Below are positions 44,388 to 55,240 of a stretch of 64,000 nt of DNA, one piece after another (positions within the stretch are counted from its first letter, which is position 1; each line of letters opens with the position of its first letter). This DNA comes from Neodontobutis hainanensis (taxonomy: Eukaryota > Chordata > Actinopteri > Gobiiformes > Odontobutidae). The stretch lies in assembly GCA_024349245.1 (NCBI GenBank), contig JALDNG010000483.1, positions 62,001 to 126,000 on the forward strand, written 5' to 3'. A model generated the notes under the pieces. It made no database searches, was not told the DNA's origin, and saw only the letters and a list, made by a program, of their open reading frames with translations. Both the position numbers and the translations under genes were made by a program.

Positions 44388-45310
44388 CCTCCTGAGGCGC
44401 TTTCTGACAGGGGACCTGGCCAAACGTTCTCAACAGACCCTCACAATACGTTTGGGTCTGTCCAGCTTTCTCCCCCGCCATTGCATCCAACTCACCACCA
44501 GGTGGTGATCAGTTGACAGCTCCGCCCTTCTCTTCACCCAAGTGTCCAAGACATACGGCGGGAGGTCAGATGAAACTACAAAGTCAATCATCGACCTCAG
44601 GCCTAGGGTGTCCTGGTGCCACGTGCACTGGTGGACACTCTTATGTTTGAACATGGTGTTCTTTATGGACAAACTAGCTCAGAAGTCCAATAACTGAACA
44701 CCGCTCGGGATCAGACCCTGGGGGCGTTCCTCCCAATCACGCCCCTCCATGTTCCAGAGCCCAAGCTGTGTGTGAAGGTGAGCCCGACTATCTCTAGACG
44801 GTTTCTATCAACCTTCCGCACAAGCTCAGGCTCCTTCCCCGTCAGCGACATAACATGTCCCCAACGCCAGATTCTGTGTTCAGGGTTTGGGTCGCCGTTG
44901 CCCCCGCCTTCGACTGCCACCCAATCCACTTTGCACTGGCACCTTACGGTTCCTCCCACAGGTGGGGGCCCATGGGAGGCCGGCCCCACGTTGCTCCTTC
45001 ACCCTGAGCCTGGCCGGACCCAGTGGGGAAAGACCCGGCCACCAGACGCTTGCATGCATGCCCCAACCCCAGGCCTGGCTCCAGGGTGGGGCCCCTGTTG
45101 TGCCATAACGGGCGATGTAACAGTCCTTGGTGTCCCTTTATCCATAAGGGGTTTTGAACCGCACTTTGTCTGGCCCGTCATCTAGGACCTGTTTGCCTTG
45201 GGAGACCCTACCAGGGGCATATTGCCCCCCGACAACATAGCTCCTAGGATCATTCGGGCACTCAAACCCCTCCACCACGATAAGATGCCGGTTCAAGGAG
45301 GAGGGTTCCA
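44388..45310 (-). mobile_element. Rex3 5' half fragment
   Basis: Minus strand: leader (45310-45110, with tgatcctaggagctatgttg), endonuclease pieces GHVMSLTGKEPELVRKVDRN and, after deletion, NTMFKHKSVHQCTWHQDTLG with STDHHLVVSWMQW. It lacks the GDFN block (a deletion joins SGTWRGVIGRN). It extends further 5' than the main copy, so it shows the natural Rex3 leader. Confidence 0.87.
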
Positions 45311-46129
45311 GACACACAAATGTCAAATAAATGGGTCTGGCTGGACAGGGTAATAAACTGGAACAAACAGGCCCTTAAGGTATTTGGATAGAGCAGGAGG
45401 ACAGAATAAAAGCATTATGAAACATTGGCTATGTAACCAAAATTTACTGTTTTTCTTGCCATAAAAGTAATTTTATTTTAATTTGAAGAATTTCTGAACA
45501 GGTCTGTTAAAACACCATGAACACAGTACAATAGACAAATACAGGCCTTTATGGATTATTATGAATCCATATCTTCTCTTTGTCTGTTACTCTACACTTT
45601 CTCAACCAATCAAGAGTCTATATATGTCCACACTATGGCTTTGTCATTTTCAGCAAATCTGAACAAAACAATTCCCTTCCACAACTGTAGAGGGATTAAC
45701 AGTACATTCACCAAGTGAAGCTCATGTCTTTTGACTTGAAAAGAACATCATTGTTTTCCTTTGTCAACCAGGAAAGAAGACCAGGTGGCTAACTCCAACG
45801 GCTGACTTCTTCTTCAATTTTATCTGTCAACTGAAGAAGAAGTCTGCAATTGAGGGGAGCCATTTTATCCAACCTTTGCCACAACATAAACAATATACAC
45901 ATAACAAGACAGAAAAACTGAACAGTACACAAGACACGTACAGCATATGTCAAAAAATATGCTTACCTTGCAAAACTTTATCAACGTATCACGTAGCAGG
46001 ATAGATTTCTTTGCTTCTGACATCCATGTTAGAATAAGTGTTGTCAAAAGTACTGTTGATAGACCTCTAGTGAATTTCTTTTTGGCATAACCCACCTCAA
46101 CCAGATGGTAGAGATGGCTCAATCAACAT
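45311..46129. other. no gene seen
   Basis: Minus-strand frame 46122-45865 (85 codons) could be downstream of the LINE polymerase at 46.1-46.4 kb but shows no definite motif. Confidence 0.45.
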
Positions 46130-46425
46130 TTTTAATTATATAATCCATGTGTGGTTTAAAAGATAGCTCTGGATCTATCCACAGGCCCAGGTATTAACTC
46201 ATCAAGTTTAATTTGATTTTAATATAATTAAGACTAGATGAAGTACGTTTGTCTTCCTCTAGACAACGTTGAACATGATTTTCTCTAAGCTAATTTTTAG
46301 GAATATTAAAATCAGACTTTAATGCATTTTGGACCAATCCACCATGAGCCTGCTAGGTATATATAACTGTATTGTCAGCGTAAAGGGGCTCTGGCTACTG
46401 CTTTACTTTAGGTAAATTTCACTTT
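46130..46425 (-). pseudogene. LINE reverse transcriptase fragment
   Basis: The reverse complement of 46260-46400 translates as LYADNTVIYT-like (degraded YADD box), VQNALKSDFNIPKN and a following ENHVQRCLEED block. This is the standard order after the catalytic box in non-LTR polymerases. No open frame survives. Clade unresolved. Confidence 0.65.
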
Positions 46426-47150
46426 TACACCAATATCTACGTTTTTCTAATATTCTCCCACTTCACTTAGCACTATGTTTGTCATCTTTGTTCAAAAATA
46501 CATCTACAGCTAGCAATAGTATTAAACTGCTAGCTGTAGATGTAGCAGTTTAGTACTATTAGTATCATAATTACGAGGATATAAATAGACACATTGCATA
46601 CCTTTTTTAAGAAACTTATTATTTAGAAATTGTTGTCAAAGAAGCAAGTGCTGTATTTTTGAGATGGAGTAAATATGTATTAAACATAGAGTTGTCATGT
46701 AGTAAAAACTTCAAGATCAGGAGAGATCAAGAGTTTTTTATTCGTCACATACACAGTTATATACATAATATACAACCAGCAGTGAAATGTAGACGCAGTG
46801 TAACATATTACATTTATACATAGATAGAAACACAAAGATTGCAGCTACACCAATGCAGCCATTTCTTCAGGCGCAAAGATCTTACGGAAAGTGAAACAAA
46901 GCATTGTACAAACATATCAGACATCACAGACATAAAACACAAGCAATTCTAACTACAGAAGCCGTTACAACTAAACAACAGTAGCTGTACACATACGTGG
47001 TCACAACTACAGTAGCCGTTGTAACTTACACATCAGACAGAGCAGGATACAGCACACGTGGTGACGTGATGGGATTTTTCATTTGAGTTTATTGTGTTTG
47101 TGCGATACAGAGACATTTCTTAAATTAATGAGCACATTCTATTCTGCAAG
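46426..47150. other. no gene seen; interleaved inverted repeats and LINE-3'-like phrase
   Basis: 46501-46560 holds two interleaved inverted repeats. 46730-46800 (gagttttttattcgtcacat, acacagttatatacataata, cagtgaaatgtagac) resembles common LINE 3' ends in fish. No gene. Confidence 0.5.
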
Positions 47151-47159
47151 AAGCTAACG

Positions 47160-47900
47160 GGAAGCACTACCGGAAATGATGTGTTTCACGTTATCGACAT
47201 CTTTTTCTCAGAGCAGAATCTGGATTGGAAGTTCTGTATTCATGTGTGCACGGATGGTGCTGCATCAATGACTGGGAGGGTGAAAGGATTAATAGCGCAG
47301 ATTAGGAAAGTAAACCCCGACATTCAGTGGAATCACTGCATCATCCACAGAGAGGCACTGGCCAGTAAGAGAATGAGTCCCGAGTTAAATGAAGTTTTGA
47401 ATGACGCAGTGAAAGTGATAAACTTTGTCGAATCACAGACTGTTTGAAAGGCTCTGTCATAACAGTGGCGCTGAGCACAAACAGCTACTTCTTCACACCG
47501 ATGTACGTTGGTTATTGAAAGGGAAAGCACTACAGAGGCTTGTTTAGGAGCTGTGCAACAAAGTAAGCGCTTTTCTGGCGGAACACTCACATCCCCTTGT
47601 TATGTTGGAGAACACAGACTACTACTCTTGTAAAGTCGCCATTGGGTTTCTCCATATATTTCCGCTTTTGGAGCCTGCCCTCTGGTGGACGGCGGTAAAT
47701 CGCTGTATTTTGCTCACTACTTGCCCTTACTCAAGGACCGTTTAAGAGGTACCATGAGAGAGGCTTGGTATTAAACCAGTTTTGTTTTTGTTTTTTTAGT
47801 TTCCAACTAAGACCTCAGGAGAAACCTGAAAGTTCAAGAAACCCATCCATCTTTGCAGCACTACTTTATCATTCCAACTCAATAAGAGACAAAACAATGT
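47160..47900 (+). pseudogene. hAT transposase relic (ZBED5/GTF2IRD2-like group)
   Basis: Frame 47181-47447 has EQNLDWKFCIHVCTDGAASM, TGRVKGLIAQIRKVNPDIQW and NHCIIHREALASKRMSPELN. This is the catalytic core with the CTDGA and HCIIHRE blocks typical of hAT transposases of this group. After a frameshift the next parts (LLHTDVRWLLKGKALQ-like and CNKVSAFLAEHSHPLVMLE) continue to about 47830. No termini identified. N- and C-terminal parts are absent. Confidence 0.82.
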
Positions 47901-49839
47901 TTTTTTATGATTTCTGATTCTTTCCCACAATAACTTCTTTGCTCATGACATGATGAAATAACACTATAGTGATAAATAAATTATTTAAAGTTTTGTCTGT
48001 TTGCTTTCATCTACTTAACTTAAATAACTAATGTTATTTAAAAGTTTCTTTAAAAATTAATAAAAACACTTTTTACAAACTTAACTTAAATACAAAGTGT
48101 ATAAATTATTGTAGATTTAAGAGCGTGAAAGTTTAAATATGCCTTCAAAACTTAAAGCACATAAATGAATGGAGATTTGATTAAGTTTATTTTAAAGAAG
48201 CTGAAGTTGTAGATGGAGATGTCACATGAAGTGGAGGAAGACGAGGCTAGGCTATGTCAGCTGTGCCGGAGCAGAGAGGACTGATAGAGCAGCACCGAAT
48301 ACTGGACTGGACAGGACTGGACTGGGGAGGGCCGACAGAAAAGCAGCAGCAGACAGGTATCTGTAAAGGGGCTCTGCAAAGACAGAGAACAAAGTAAAAA
48401 TTTATGTTTAAAACAAGTCTTGCTGTTGGGACCGGTCACCTCTGAACATGAGATGTACTGGTAATCACCAAAAAAAAATACAACACTTATCTTGGTTTTT
48501 ATTCATCAGCTCACTGTGTGTTACTGTGTGTGTAAGGACTGTTTTTATAAAATAGTGGACTTACATTTGCCTAAATATAATACTTTAGTTAATGTGAACT
48601 GTACTGGGTCAGAAGTAATGTCTGTCATGTTGAAAACCTGGCATAAACATTTACCTGTCCAGTGTTGTCATGATTTACAGATGACAAATGTACAAATATA
48701 AAACACATGCATTATAGCTTCAGTCATGTTTAAGAGATGTATGACTGTAAAGGAAAGTGTTTTCTAGAAAAGTGTTTTTCTCAGAGCTTGGTGGACATTA
48801 CAAGTGTAATGTCTTATTTAATTAACACCCACCTTTGTCTGAATATCTTTTTCAAAGTGCTCCCTCCCAACACAACCAAGAGCCTTTCTTCTGATCAGCC
48901 TCAGCCTCAGGCTGATCTTTAGGAAATCTGTGGAGAAAGAAATCTATTTTCATAAAGTAGGCATGTGTCATATGTATTTATCAAAATGGCAAATCTTTGT
49001 AAAAGATTGCATTAAAACTTAATAATTTTTGCTTTTATTATTATATTATGGCCTTTACTGGGTTTGCAAACTACACAGTAATTATTCAATCAGAGACATT
49101 TATCCTTATCTTACTAAATAAAATAAAAAAAAACTATAAGAGCATTATGCCTTATTCTCTCCAAATTCAATGTTAGATATGATCGTATCTTCATATTATT
49201 AACCAAGTTTAGTCCAGTATATTATATTAAACTATCGTTAAAATGGTGGAGCAGTAAATTAGGCATTTAGCAGCCACCTTCGGGTCAGCTAACAAAAGCT
49301 CAAAAGTTTAGCCAAATGTATGTATTCTAAACAGTATTTTAACACATGCAAAAATGTACTCACCAACAAACCTGAGCATGGTTTATATAGTGCAGAAAAA
49401 GTGATTTAAATCAGTTGAAAATAAACCAAACACAGCTAGTGTTAGCTTTTAGCTAACAGCAAGCGATCTCCATTCATAAACAGCAGCAACTATCAAACTA
49501 ATTAAGAATAAAAGAAGACAGACTGGCTAAAAAGCTTCGGAAAACAAAGACTAACCAAAAACAATCTTTGGGTGTAACAAAAAGCTTAAATTTCATCTAT
49601 TTAAAATAGTTAGGCCTCCGCGAGACTCTCTTTTGTTCATAAATATCCAGTGGTTTCTTCTCCTGAGAGCAGCAGATACAACAAGATCAATCAAACAATC
49701 TTAATATCTTGAGTTATGTGACAAATATCAATATTGCGATTACGGGAATAATAAGAATGTGTTCAAACAAAGCATCTGCATAGTTAGAATGATTACAAAA
49801 ATAGTCACTTCGTAATTGGCGCCAATTTTTCAATGGATG
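47901..49839. other. no gene seen
   Basis: AT-rich. Frames at 48257, 48492 and 48737 are 60-69 codons without motifs. Confidence 0.5.
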
Positions 49840-50376
49840 TCAGTGGGGGTCAGGCTTGATGGAGCCAAACCCAAACTTCCCAATAGGTTTCCAAGCCGGA
49901 AGTGGGCTTGCTATGTCCACCCCTTCTACCGTCAATGGGTGCAACTCTTTTGTTTTAGGTTTCAAAACACTGTTGTAAATACTAGGCAACATGAATCTGA
50001 GGCCACCTCCTCTGTTCAACGAAGGCATTTTCACAAAGATGTCTTCCTTCACCCCTCTCTCAAACCATCTGGCCTCTCTGGCCAAAATTTGTACATTGCT
50101 GTCCTCAAAGGAATGTCCTTTCTCTTTGAGAAGGAGGTGGACTGCAGATTCAGGTCCTCCAGGATTGGCTCTTCTGTGCTGATACATCCTCTTGTGAAGC
50201 TGTTGTTTTGTTTCTCCAACATAACTGTCACTGCCCTCTTCACTGCACTGAACTGCATAAACTACATTACTCTGTTTGTGAGGGGGGATCTTGTCTTTAG
50301 AATGGACCAGTTTTTGACGCATCGTGTTCCCTGGTTTAAAGACGGTCTTTCTGTGAGCTGTCTGCATGTCCTCCAT
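49840..50376 (-). pseudogene. Penelope GIY-YIG endonuclease domain
   Basis: 178 codons. KLVHSKDKIPPHKQSNVVYA is near residue 22, followed by VQCSEEGSDSYVGETKQQLH. The GIY-YIG-type core is VYAVQC...YVGET, with R/H-rich KRMYQHRRA next. SAVHLLLKEKGHSFEDSNVQ, ILAREARWFERGVKEDIFVK (catalytic E region) and PSLNRGGGLRF follow. Full domain length and uninterrupted frame, but the polymerase upstream is missing and the ATG is internal, so no product is expected. Confidence 0.9.
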
Positions 50377-50377
50377 G

Positions 50378-50505
50378 TGTTATAATGGGTTCTCTCCGGG
50401 TACTCCGGCTTCCTCCCACCGTCCAAAGACATGCATGTTAATTGGCAACTCTAAAGTGTCCCCAGTGAATGAATGTGAGCAAGAGAACCCCCTCGAAAAC
50501 AAGGG
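50378..50505 (+). mobile_element. SINE fragment inserted in Penelope
   Basis: gggttctctccgggtactcc, ggcttcctcccaccgtccaa and agacatgcatgttaattggc: the same family as 5003-5393, opposite orientation, internal part only. Confidence 0.75.
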
Positions 50506-50508
50506 GAT

Positions 50509-50780
50509 TCATCTCAAGGGATTTATCCTCACAAAAAAAAGTGAATAAGTGGACTGGAATGTTGTGTTTGTTGAAAATCCTTTTTCAGATAAACCAGACA
50601 CATAAGGGATAAATACACCCTTCTCTTTTATCTTTGGTTCCTGTCCGTTTGGTTTCTGTGTCATCTTGGTTTTGTTGAATGTCCATCTAGGGTATCCACA
50701 GTCTCTCAGGGCTTTACAGATGTGTTGTTCTTCTTTCCGTTTACCTTCTGAGGTTGTGGGCACCTCTTGTGCTGAAGAGT
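50509..50780 (-). pseudogene. Penelope linker fragment
   Basis: Frame 50763-50509 reads PTTSEGKRKEEQHICKALRD, CGYPRWTFNKTKMTQKPNGQ and GVFIPYVSGLSEK. It is nearly identical to the fragment at 19.7-19.94 kb. Upstream sequence to 50.83 kb translates as FDSHHPLQHKLGVIRTLQH. Confidence 0.86.
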
Positions 50781-50847
50781 CCTGATGACTCCCAGCTTGT
50801 GCTGCAGTGGGTGGTGAGAATCAAACAGAAAATATTGATCTGTGTAT

Positions 50848-50909
50848 GTTGGCTTCCTATAAACTTGTGAGGACAGGACTCTCCAAATAAAAGTTTATAG
50901 GAAGCCAAC
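50848..50909. repeat. perfect 19-bp hairpin in Penelope
   Basis: gttggcttcctataaactt (50848-50866) and its exact reverse complement (50891-50909), 24-base loop. Confidence 0.95.
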
Positions 50910-50974
50910 ACAAAAGATGTCCTGGATGACTGAGAACCTTTACAGACATAGCAACATACTGGTATCTGCCTTTT

Positions 50975-51400
50975 AGCTAGTAATTAAACCATAACAAAGC
51001 ATCCAGTTGAGTGAAGTTTATCTAGAAGTAGTTAGCAGTTGACCGTGTCGAAGGCTTTAGAAAAGTCAATAAATATGGCTCCAATAATTTCCCCTTTATA
51101 AAATACTGAGTAAATTCATTTGTAAATTTCAGGAGTGCTGAGGTGGTTGAATAATTAGACCTGAATCCAGACTGTGATGATTGTAATATACCATTTTTTA
51201 ATATATATTTTTTTATATTTTCACAAAAAATGGGTTTTTCAAATATTTTTTGTAATTGTACAAATAATATAAATTGGTCTGAAGTTATTCAAATAACTTG
51301 GTGCTCCACCTTTATATTATAGGTGTCACTTGAGCATGTTTCTAAATAGATGGAATTGAATTTGTAGTAAGATTCTGCCAGGGGGAACATCAAAATGTGC
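50975..51400 (-). pseudogene. LINE reverse transcriptase fragment
   Basis: The reverse complement around 51000-51090 translates as AIFIDFSKAFDTVNC (first catalytic D block) followed by LLLDKLHSTG. Earlier (51.13-51.2 kb) comes a degraded QSGFRS.. stretch. Frames are broken. It may be of the same clade as the fragment at 46.1-46.4 kb. Confidence 0.65.
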
Positions 51401-51419
51401 ATATTTTATCAATTTTAAT

Positions 51420-52305
51420 TGCATTTACATTTACATTTAGTCATTTAGCAGATGCTTTTATCCAAATGCGACTTACAAGTGAGGAAAACAATGGAAGCAT
51501 TTTAACAACACAAGGTAGAAAAAAGCATAAGTGCACCAAAAAACAGTTAGTTAAACTTAGCACAGTATACAAAACTAAGAATAGAATTTTTATTTATTTT
51601 AAAATATTTTTTAAAGAAAAGGAATTGATAGAAAGGAAATAGAATTTAGTGTTTGTCAGTCAGGTGTTGACAGAAGATATGTGTTTTCAAGCGTTTTTTA
51701 AAGATGTCTACAGAATCTGCTGATCTTGTAGCAGCAGGTAGATCATTCCACCAATGTGGAACACATCCAGAGAAAGTGCGTGACAGTGATTTTTTTCCTT
51801 TTTGGTACCATCAGAGGTTGTTCATTTGCAGAGCGAAGGGATCTGGTAGGAACAAGGTCTGTATCAGTTTGCATCGAATGAGTACAATTACAGTTACAAG
51901 TAAAGACCTACAACTAATGGTATCTAAAATTAAAACTGAACTGAACAAAATTAAGTTTTAACTATAACAGAAACAACAGTGATGCTATTTGGAAAACATA
52001 AAGAAGACGAATAATTAGAAATGATAATTGATGGACTAAAGTGACTAAAGAGCCAGTGGTGGTCTTGTAGGCCAAGAGCATAGCTTTGAACTTAATGCAG
52101 GGGTCAACCGGGAGCCAGTGTAACCTAATGAAGAGAGGAGTTACGTGTGCTCTCTTCCGTTCTTTAAATACCACTCTTGCTGCTGAATTCTGGATCATCT
52201 GCAGAGGTTTGGTTGTGCAGGCAGGGAGTCCAGCCAGAAGAGCATTGCAATAATCCAGTTTGGACAAGACAAGAGCCTGGACTAGATATTGCGTAGAGTA
52301 CATGC
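51420..52305 (-). mobile_element. L2-type LINE 3' end
   Basis: Minus-strand frame 52303-51962 has LVQALVLSKLDYCNALLAGL, PLQMIQNSAARVVFKERKRA, HVTPLFIRLHWLPVDPCIKF and LLAYKTTTGS, the conserved C-terminal region. About 51650-51720 gives FKKRLKTHIF, the protein end. The 3' tail (plus strand cattttagtcatttagcag-type, gcttttatccaaatgcgact at 51430-51480) matches the tails of the SINEs at 6.1, 18.0 and 19.6 kb. 5' truncated at about 52305. Confidence 0.88.
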
Positions 52306-52996
52306 CGTTGGGTTTAAAACGGGCCCTTGTATTTCATTTCGCTAATTTGAAATACCTCAATTGGTGTAATTGGTTTAAATTAAAATTAATTTTGTGGTCT
52401 GGAGTTTTAGTAGTTTGAGTCTGTGTATGGGCTACCATATTCTTAAGAGAGAGATAAGAAATTATCATTTAAAGTTTGGAATTTTTCATTCAATATTTTA
52501 TATTTGGAGAAATAGCTTCCAGCAGGTCTTCCTGGGCTCCATGCACAATCAACAGTTCAGAAAGCTTAACTATAGGTTACATAAGTGAATGTTTTAATTT
52601 TTTTTAATATACAATTGCTCAGAAATAGTAATTTGGTGATCGAGAGTTATGAATGGTATTTCTGGAAAGAGCTACATTGAGAGACAGCACTGACCAGATG
52701 CTGTATCCTCTGCTTACACTCTATACTGTCTGTCCTTAGAGGATTTATGTGGAACTTTCACATAGTTTAAACTTGCAGGTGCCTCATTTCTAATTTTTTC
52801 ACTGCAGGGATTTCTGTCAAATTACACACATTTGTAGCCCTATTGTGGCTTAAGCTGTAATTAAAACCAGGACCAGCACCAGCCCAGTTCTAATGATGAA
52901 CAATTGGGAGGAAGCACCAACAAGCACCTGCCAGAACACCTTCACCTTCTTTTGCAGCAAACCAGGTGGATAAAAAGAGCTGAATATGAAGTCATC
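52306..52996. other. no gene seen
   Basis: No supported feature. Confidence 0.5.
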
Positions 52997-53933
52997 TACA
53001 AACCTATTTCCCCAAAAGTTGTGACACTGTACAAATTGTGAATAAAAACAGAATGCAATAATTTGTAAGTTTCAAATTTCAATATTTTAGTCAAAATACA
53101 ACAGAGATGTCATATCAAATGTTGAAAGTGAGACATTTTGAAATGTCATGCCAAATATTAGGTCTTGGATTTCATGAGAGCTACACATTCCCAAAATGTT
53201 GAAACAGGTAGCAATAAGAGGGCGCCAAAGTTAAAAGTACATAAAAGGAACAGCTGGTTATTAGGACAATTGGCAACATGCTTGGGTATAAAAAGAGCCT
53301 CTCAGAGTGGCAGTGTCTCCCAGAAGCCAAGATGAGCAGAGGATCACCAATTCCCCCAATGCTGCGGCGAAAAATAGTGGAGCAAATCAGAAAGGAGTTT
53401 CTCAAAGAAAAATTGCAAAGAGTTTGAAGTTATCATCATCTACAGTGCATCATATCATTCAAAGATTCAGAGCATCTGGAACAATCTGTGCGTAAGGGTC
53501 AAGGCTGGAAAGCCATACTGGATGCCCATGATTTTTTTTCGGGCCCTTAGACGGCACTGCGTCACATACAGGAATGCTACTGTAATGGAAATCACAACAT
53601 GGGCTCAGGAATACTTCCAGAAAACATTGTCAGTGAACTAATCCACCGGGCCATTTGCCGTTGCCAGCTAAACCTCTATAGGTCAAAAAAGAAGCCATAT
53701 CTAAACATGATCCAGAAGCGCAAACGTTTTCTCAGGGCTAAGTGTCATTTAAAATGGACTGTGGCAACTTATTTTTCCCTTAAAATTATACATTTTCTGA
53801 ATTTAAAAATTTGATATGTCGTCTATGTTGTATTCTGAATAAAATATTGAAATTTTTAACATCCACATCATTGCATTCTGTTTTTATTTACAATTTGTAC
53901 AATGTCCAAACTTTTTGGGGAAGTGGGTTTGTA
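52997..53933 (+). mobile_element. Tc1-like element with internally deleted transposase
   Basis: The left terminus tacaaacctatttccccaaa is matched by the right terminus (plus strand tttttggggaagtgggtttg then ta). Both subterminal regions contain acagaatgcaat. TA flanks both ends. Remnants of transposase lie between (MSRGSPIPPMLRRKIVEQIR, LKLSSSTVHHIIQRFRASGT, RAICRCQLNLYRSKKKPYLN, MIQKRKRFLRAK). The DDE catalytic part is deleted after about 53770. Confidence 0.87.
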
Positions 53934-54319
53934 TATGTGACAACTCCTTATCAGGCTCTCCTACCCGCTCTCCACTCCTGCATTCCCCCAAGCCCCGGTA
54001 ACTATAGAGCTGGTCATTAATGCCGGCTCACCTGGGGCCATGGGAACAGAGCAGCGAGAAGCTGCCAGAATCAGACTTCCATAAAGAGGCACAATGCAGC
54101 CCTAATCTGGTCCGTGTGCTCAATGTGTGCAGAGTGAGCGCTGTCAGCTCTGCTGTAACCTCTGCATAAGTCTCAAAGACTGAAACTGTCTGTATGAACG
54201 TAAGCTTCTTGTGTCTATATGGAGGTTTAGATGATGACATTAAACTGAGGGTGTATGTTTTTTTTTTTTGCTTGTACTTGAGAAAACAAGAAAAACATAG
54301 AAAGTTCAGGACACATTCT
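53934..54319. other. no gene seen
   Basis: No supported feature. Confidence 0.5.
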
Positions 54320-54800
54320 GCAGTGGCTCAGGTGGTAGAGCAGTTGTCCTATAACTAGAAGGTTGGTGGTTTGGGTTTTAAGAATTGTCCTCATATTTAT
54401 CCAGAGAGACGTAGACAAATTAACAAGAAATGGTCAGGTTTTAATCCTTGCAAGGTAAAGCAACACAGACACAGTAACGAGGGTACAGGGAAGGTTTTGC
54501 TTATAGATGTAAACAGAACATGAGATTATATACAACACAGTGACGGCCTTGGTGAGAGGCGTTCACAATGGTCCAGGTGCAAAAGTCCCGTGACAAGCCA
54601 TGTCTCCGTCTAGTTATGTCTACTTCATGCTTGGATTAACACGAAGGACATGACATGAATTTGACATGACCTGAAGAGAACTATAAGCCCCCAGTAACTC
54701 TAAACATTATAAAACTAAAATTCTTATAATAGTTTCATTCCCGCTCTCCCCAGTTCTCCCCAGTCATTGTCTTGGGCAAGAAACTTAACCCACCTTGCAG
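54320..54800 (+). mobile_element. SINE split by a 0.36-kb insertion
   Basis: Head gcagtggctcaggtggtaga and aaggttggtggttt (54320-54372); remainder cattcccgctctccccagtt, gtcttgggcaagaaacttaa (54735-54800). The two parts are contiguous in other copies. Between them lies unrelated DNA. Confidence 0.83.
54373..54731. mobile_element. unidentified 359-bp insertion in a SINE
   Basis: Starts gggttttaagaattgtcc, ends aaaattcttataata. gttt occurs at both junctions (54369-54372, 54732-54735), and taagaatt is inverted near both ends. No ORF. It could be a solo LTR or a small DNA element. Confidence 0.5.
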
Positions 54801-54825
54801 CTACTGCATGTTTATTTCTATAGGC

Positions 54826-55240
54826 AAGGCCATTTTATTTATATAGCACAATTCATAAACTGGGTAACTCAAAGTGCTTTACATGAATAAAAGACAATTT
54901 ACAAGATTTAGATTAAGAAACATAAGAAAAATTAAAAACATTTTAAAAGAAGAGTGCAGATAAAAACACTTTAAGTTGTAATGTAGGCGGAGCTAAAGAG
55001 GAAAGTTTGTTGAAGTTGAGGCTTGCTTTACTTCATCTGGGAGGATGTTCCAGATTTTTGCTGCATGTATAGCATGGATCAGTTGGTCACCATTAGCAGG
55101 AAGACAAAGGAACGGGAAGCAGGAACAGTTTTTTTGCAGTTATAATTCCCTTTAAAACAACACAGATGCAGGAGGCGAAAATTAGTGTGCAATTGAGACA
55201 CTGGATCTCCAGCACGCAGACTTGATTACATAGTTCTTCT
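54826..55240 (-). mobile_element. LINE 3' end fragment
   Basis: The plus strand has ggcaaggccattttatttat, agtgctttacatgaataaaa, a typical fish LINE 3' end in inverse orientation. It continues with ggaggatgttccagattttt and other degraded coding traces. Clade not resolved. Confidence 0.6.

Larger units (their letters stand above)
49840..50945 (-). mobile_element. Penelope-like retroelement 3' part
   Basis: Minus strand: the end of the reverse transcriptase/linker region (50.93-50.51 kb) and the GIY-YIG endonuclease (50.38-49.84 kb), separated by a 0.13-kb SINE fragment. The left boundary near 50945 carries tcctggatgactgagaacct, the Penelope terminal phrase. The polymerase itself is absent. Confidence 0.88.
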
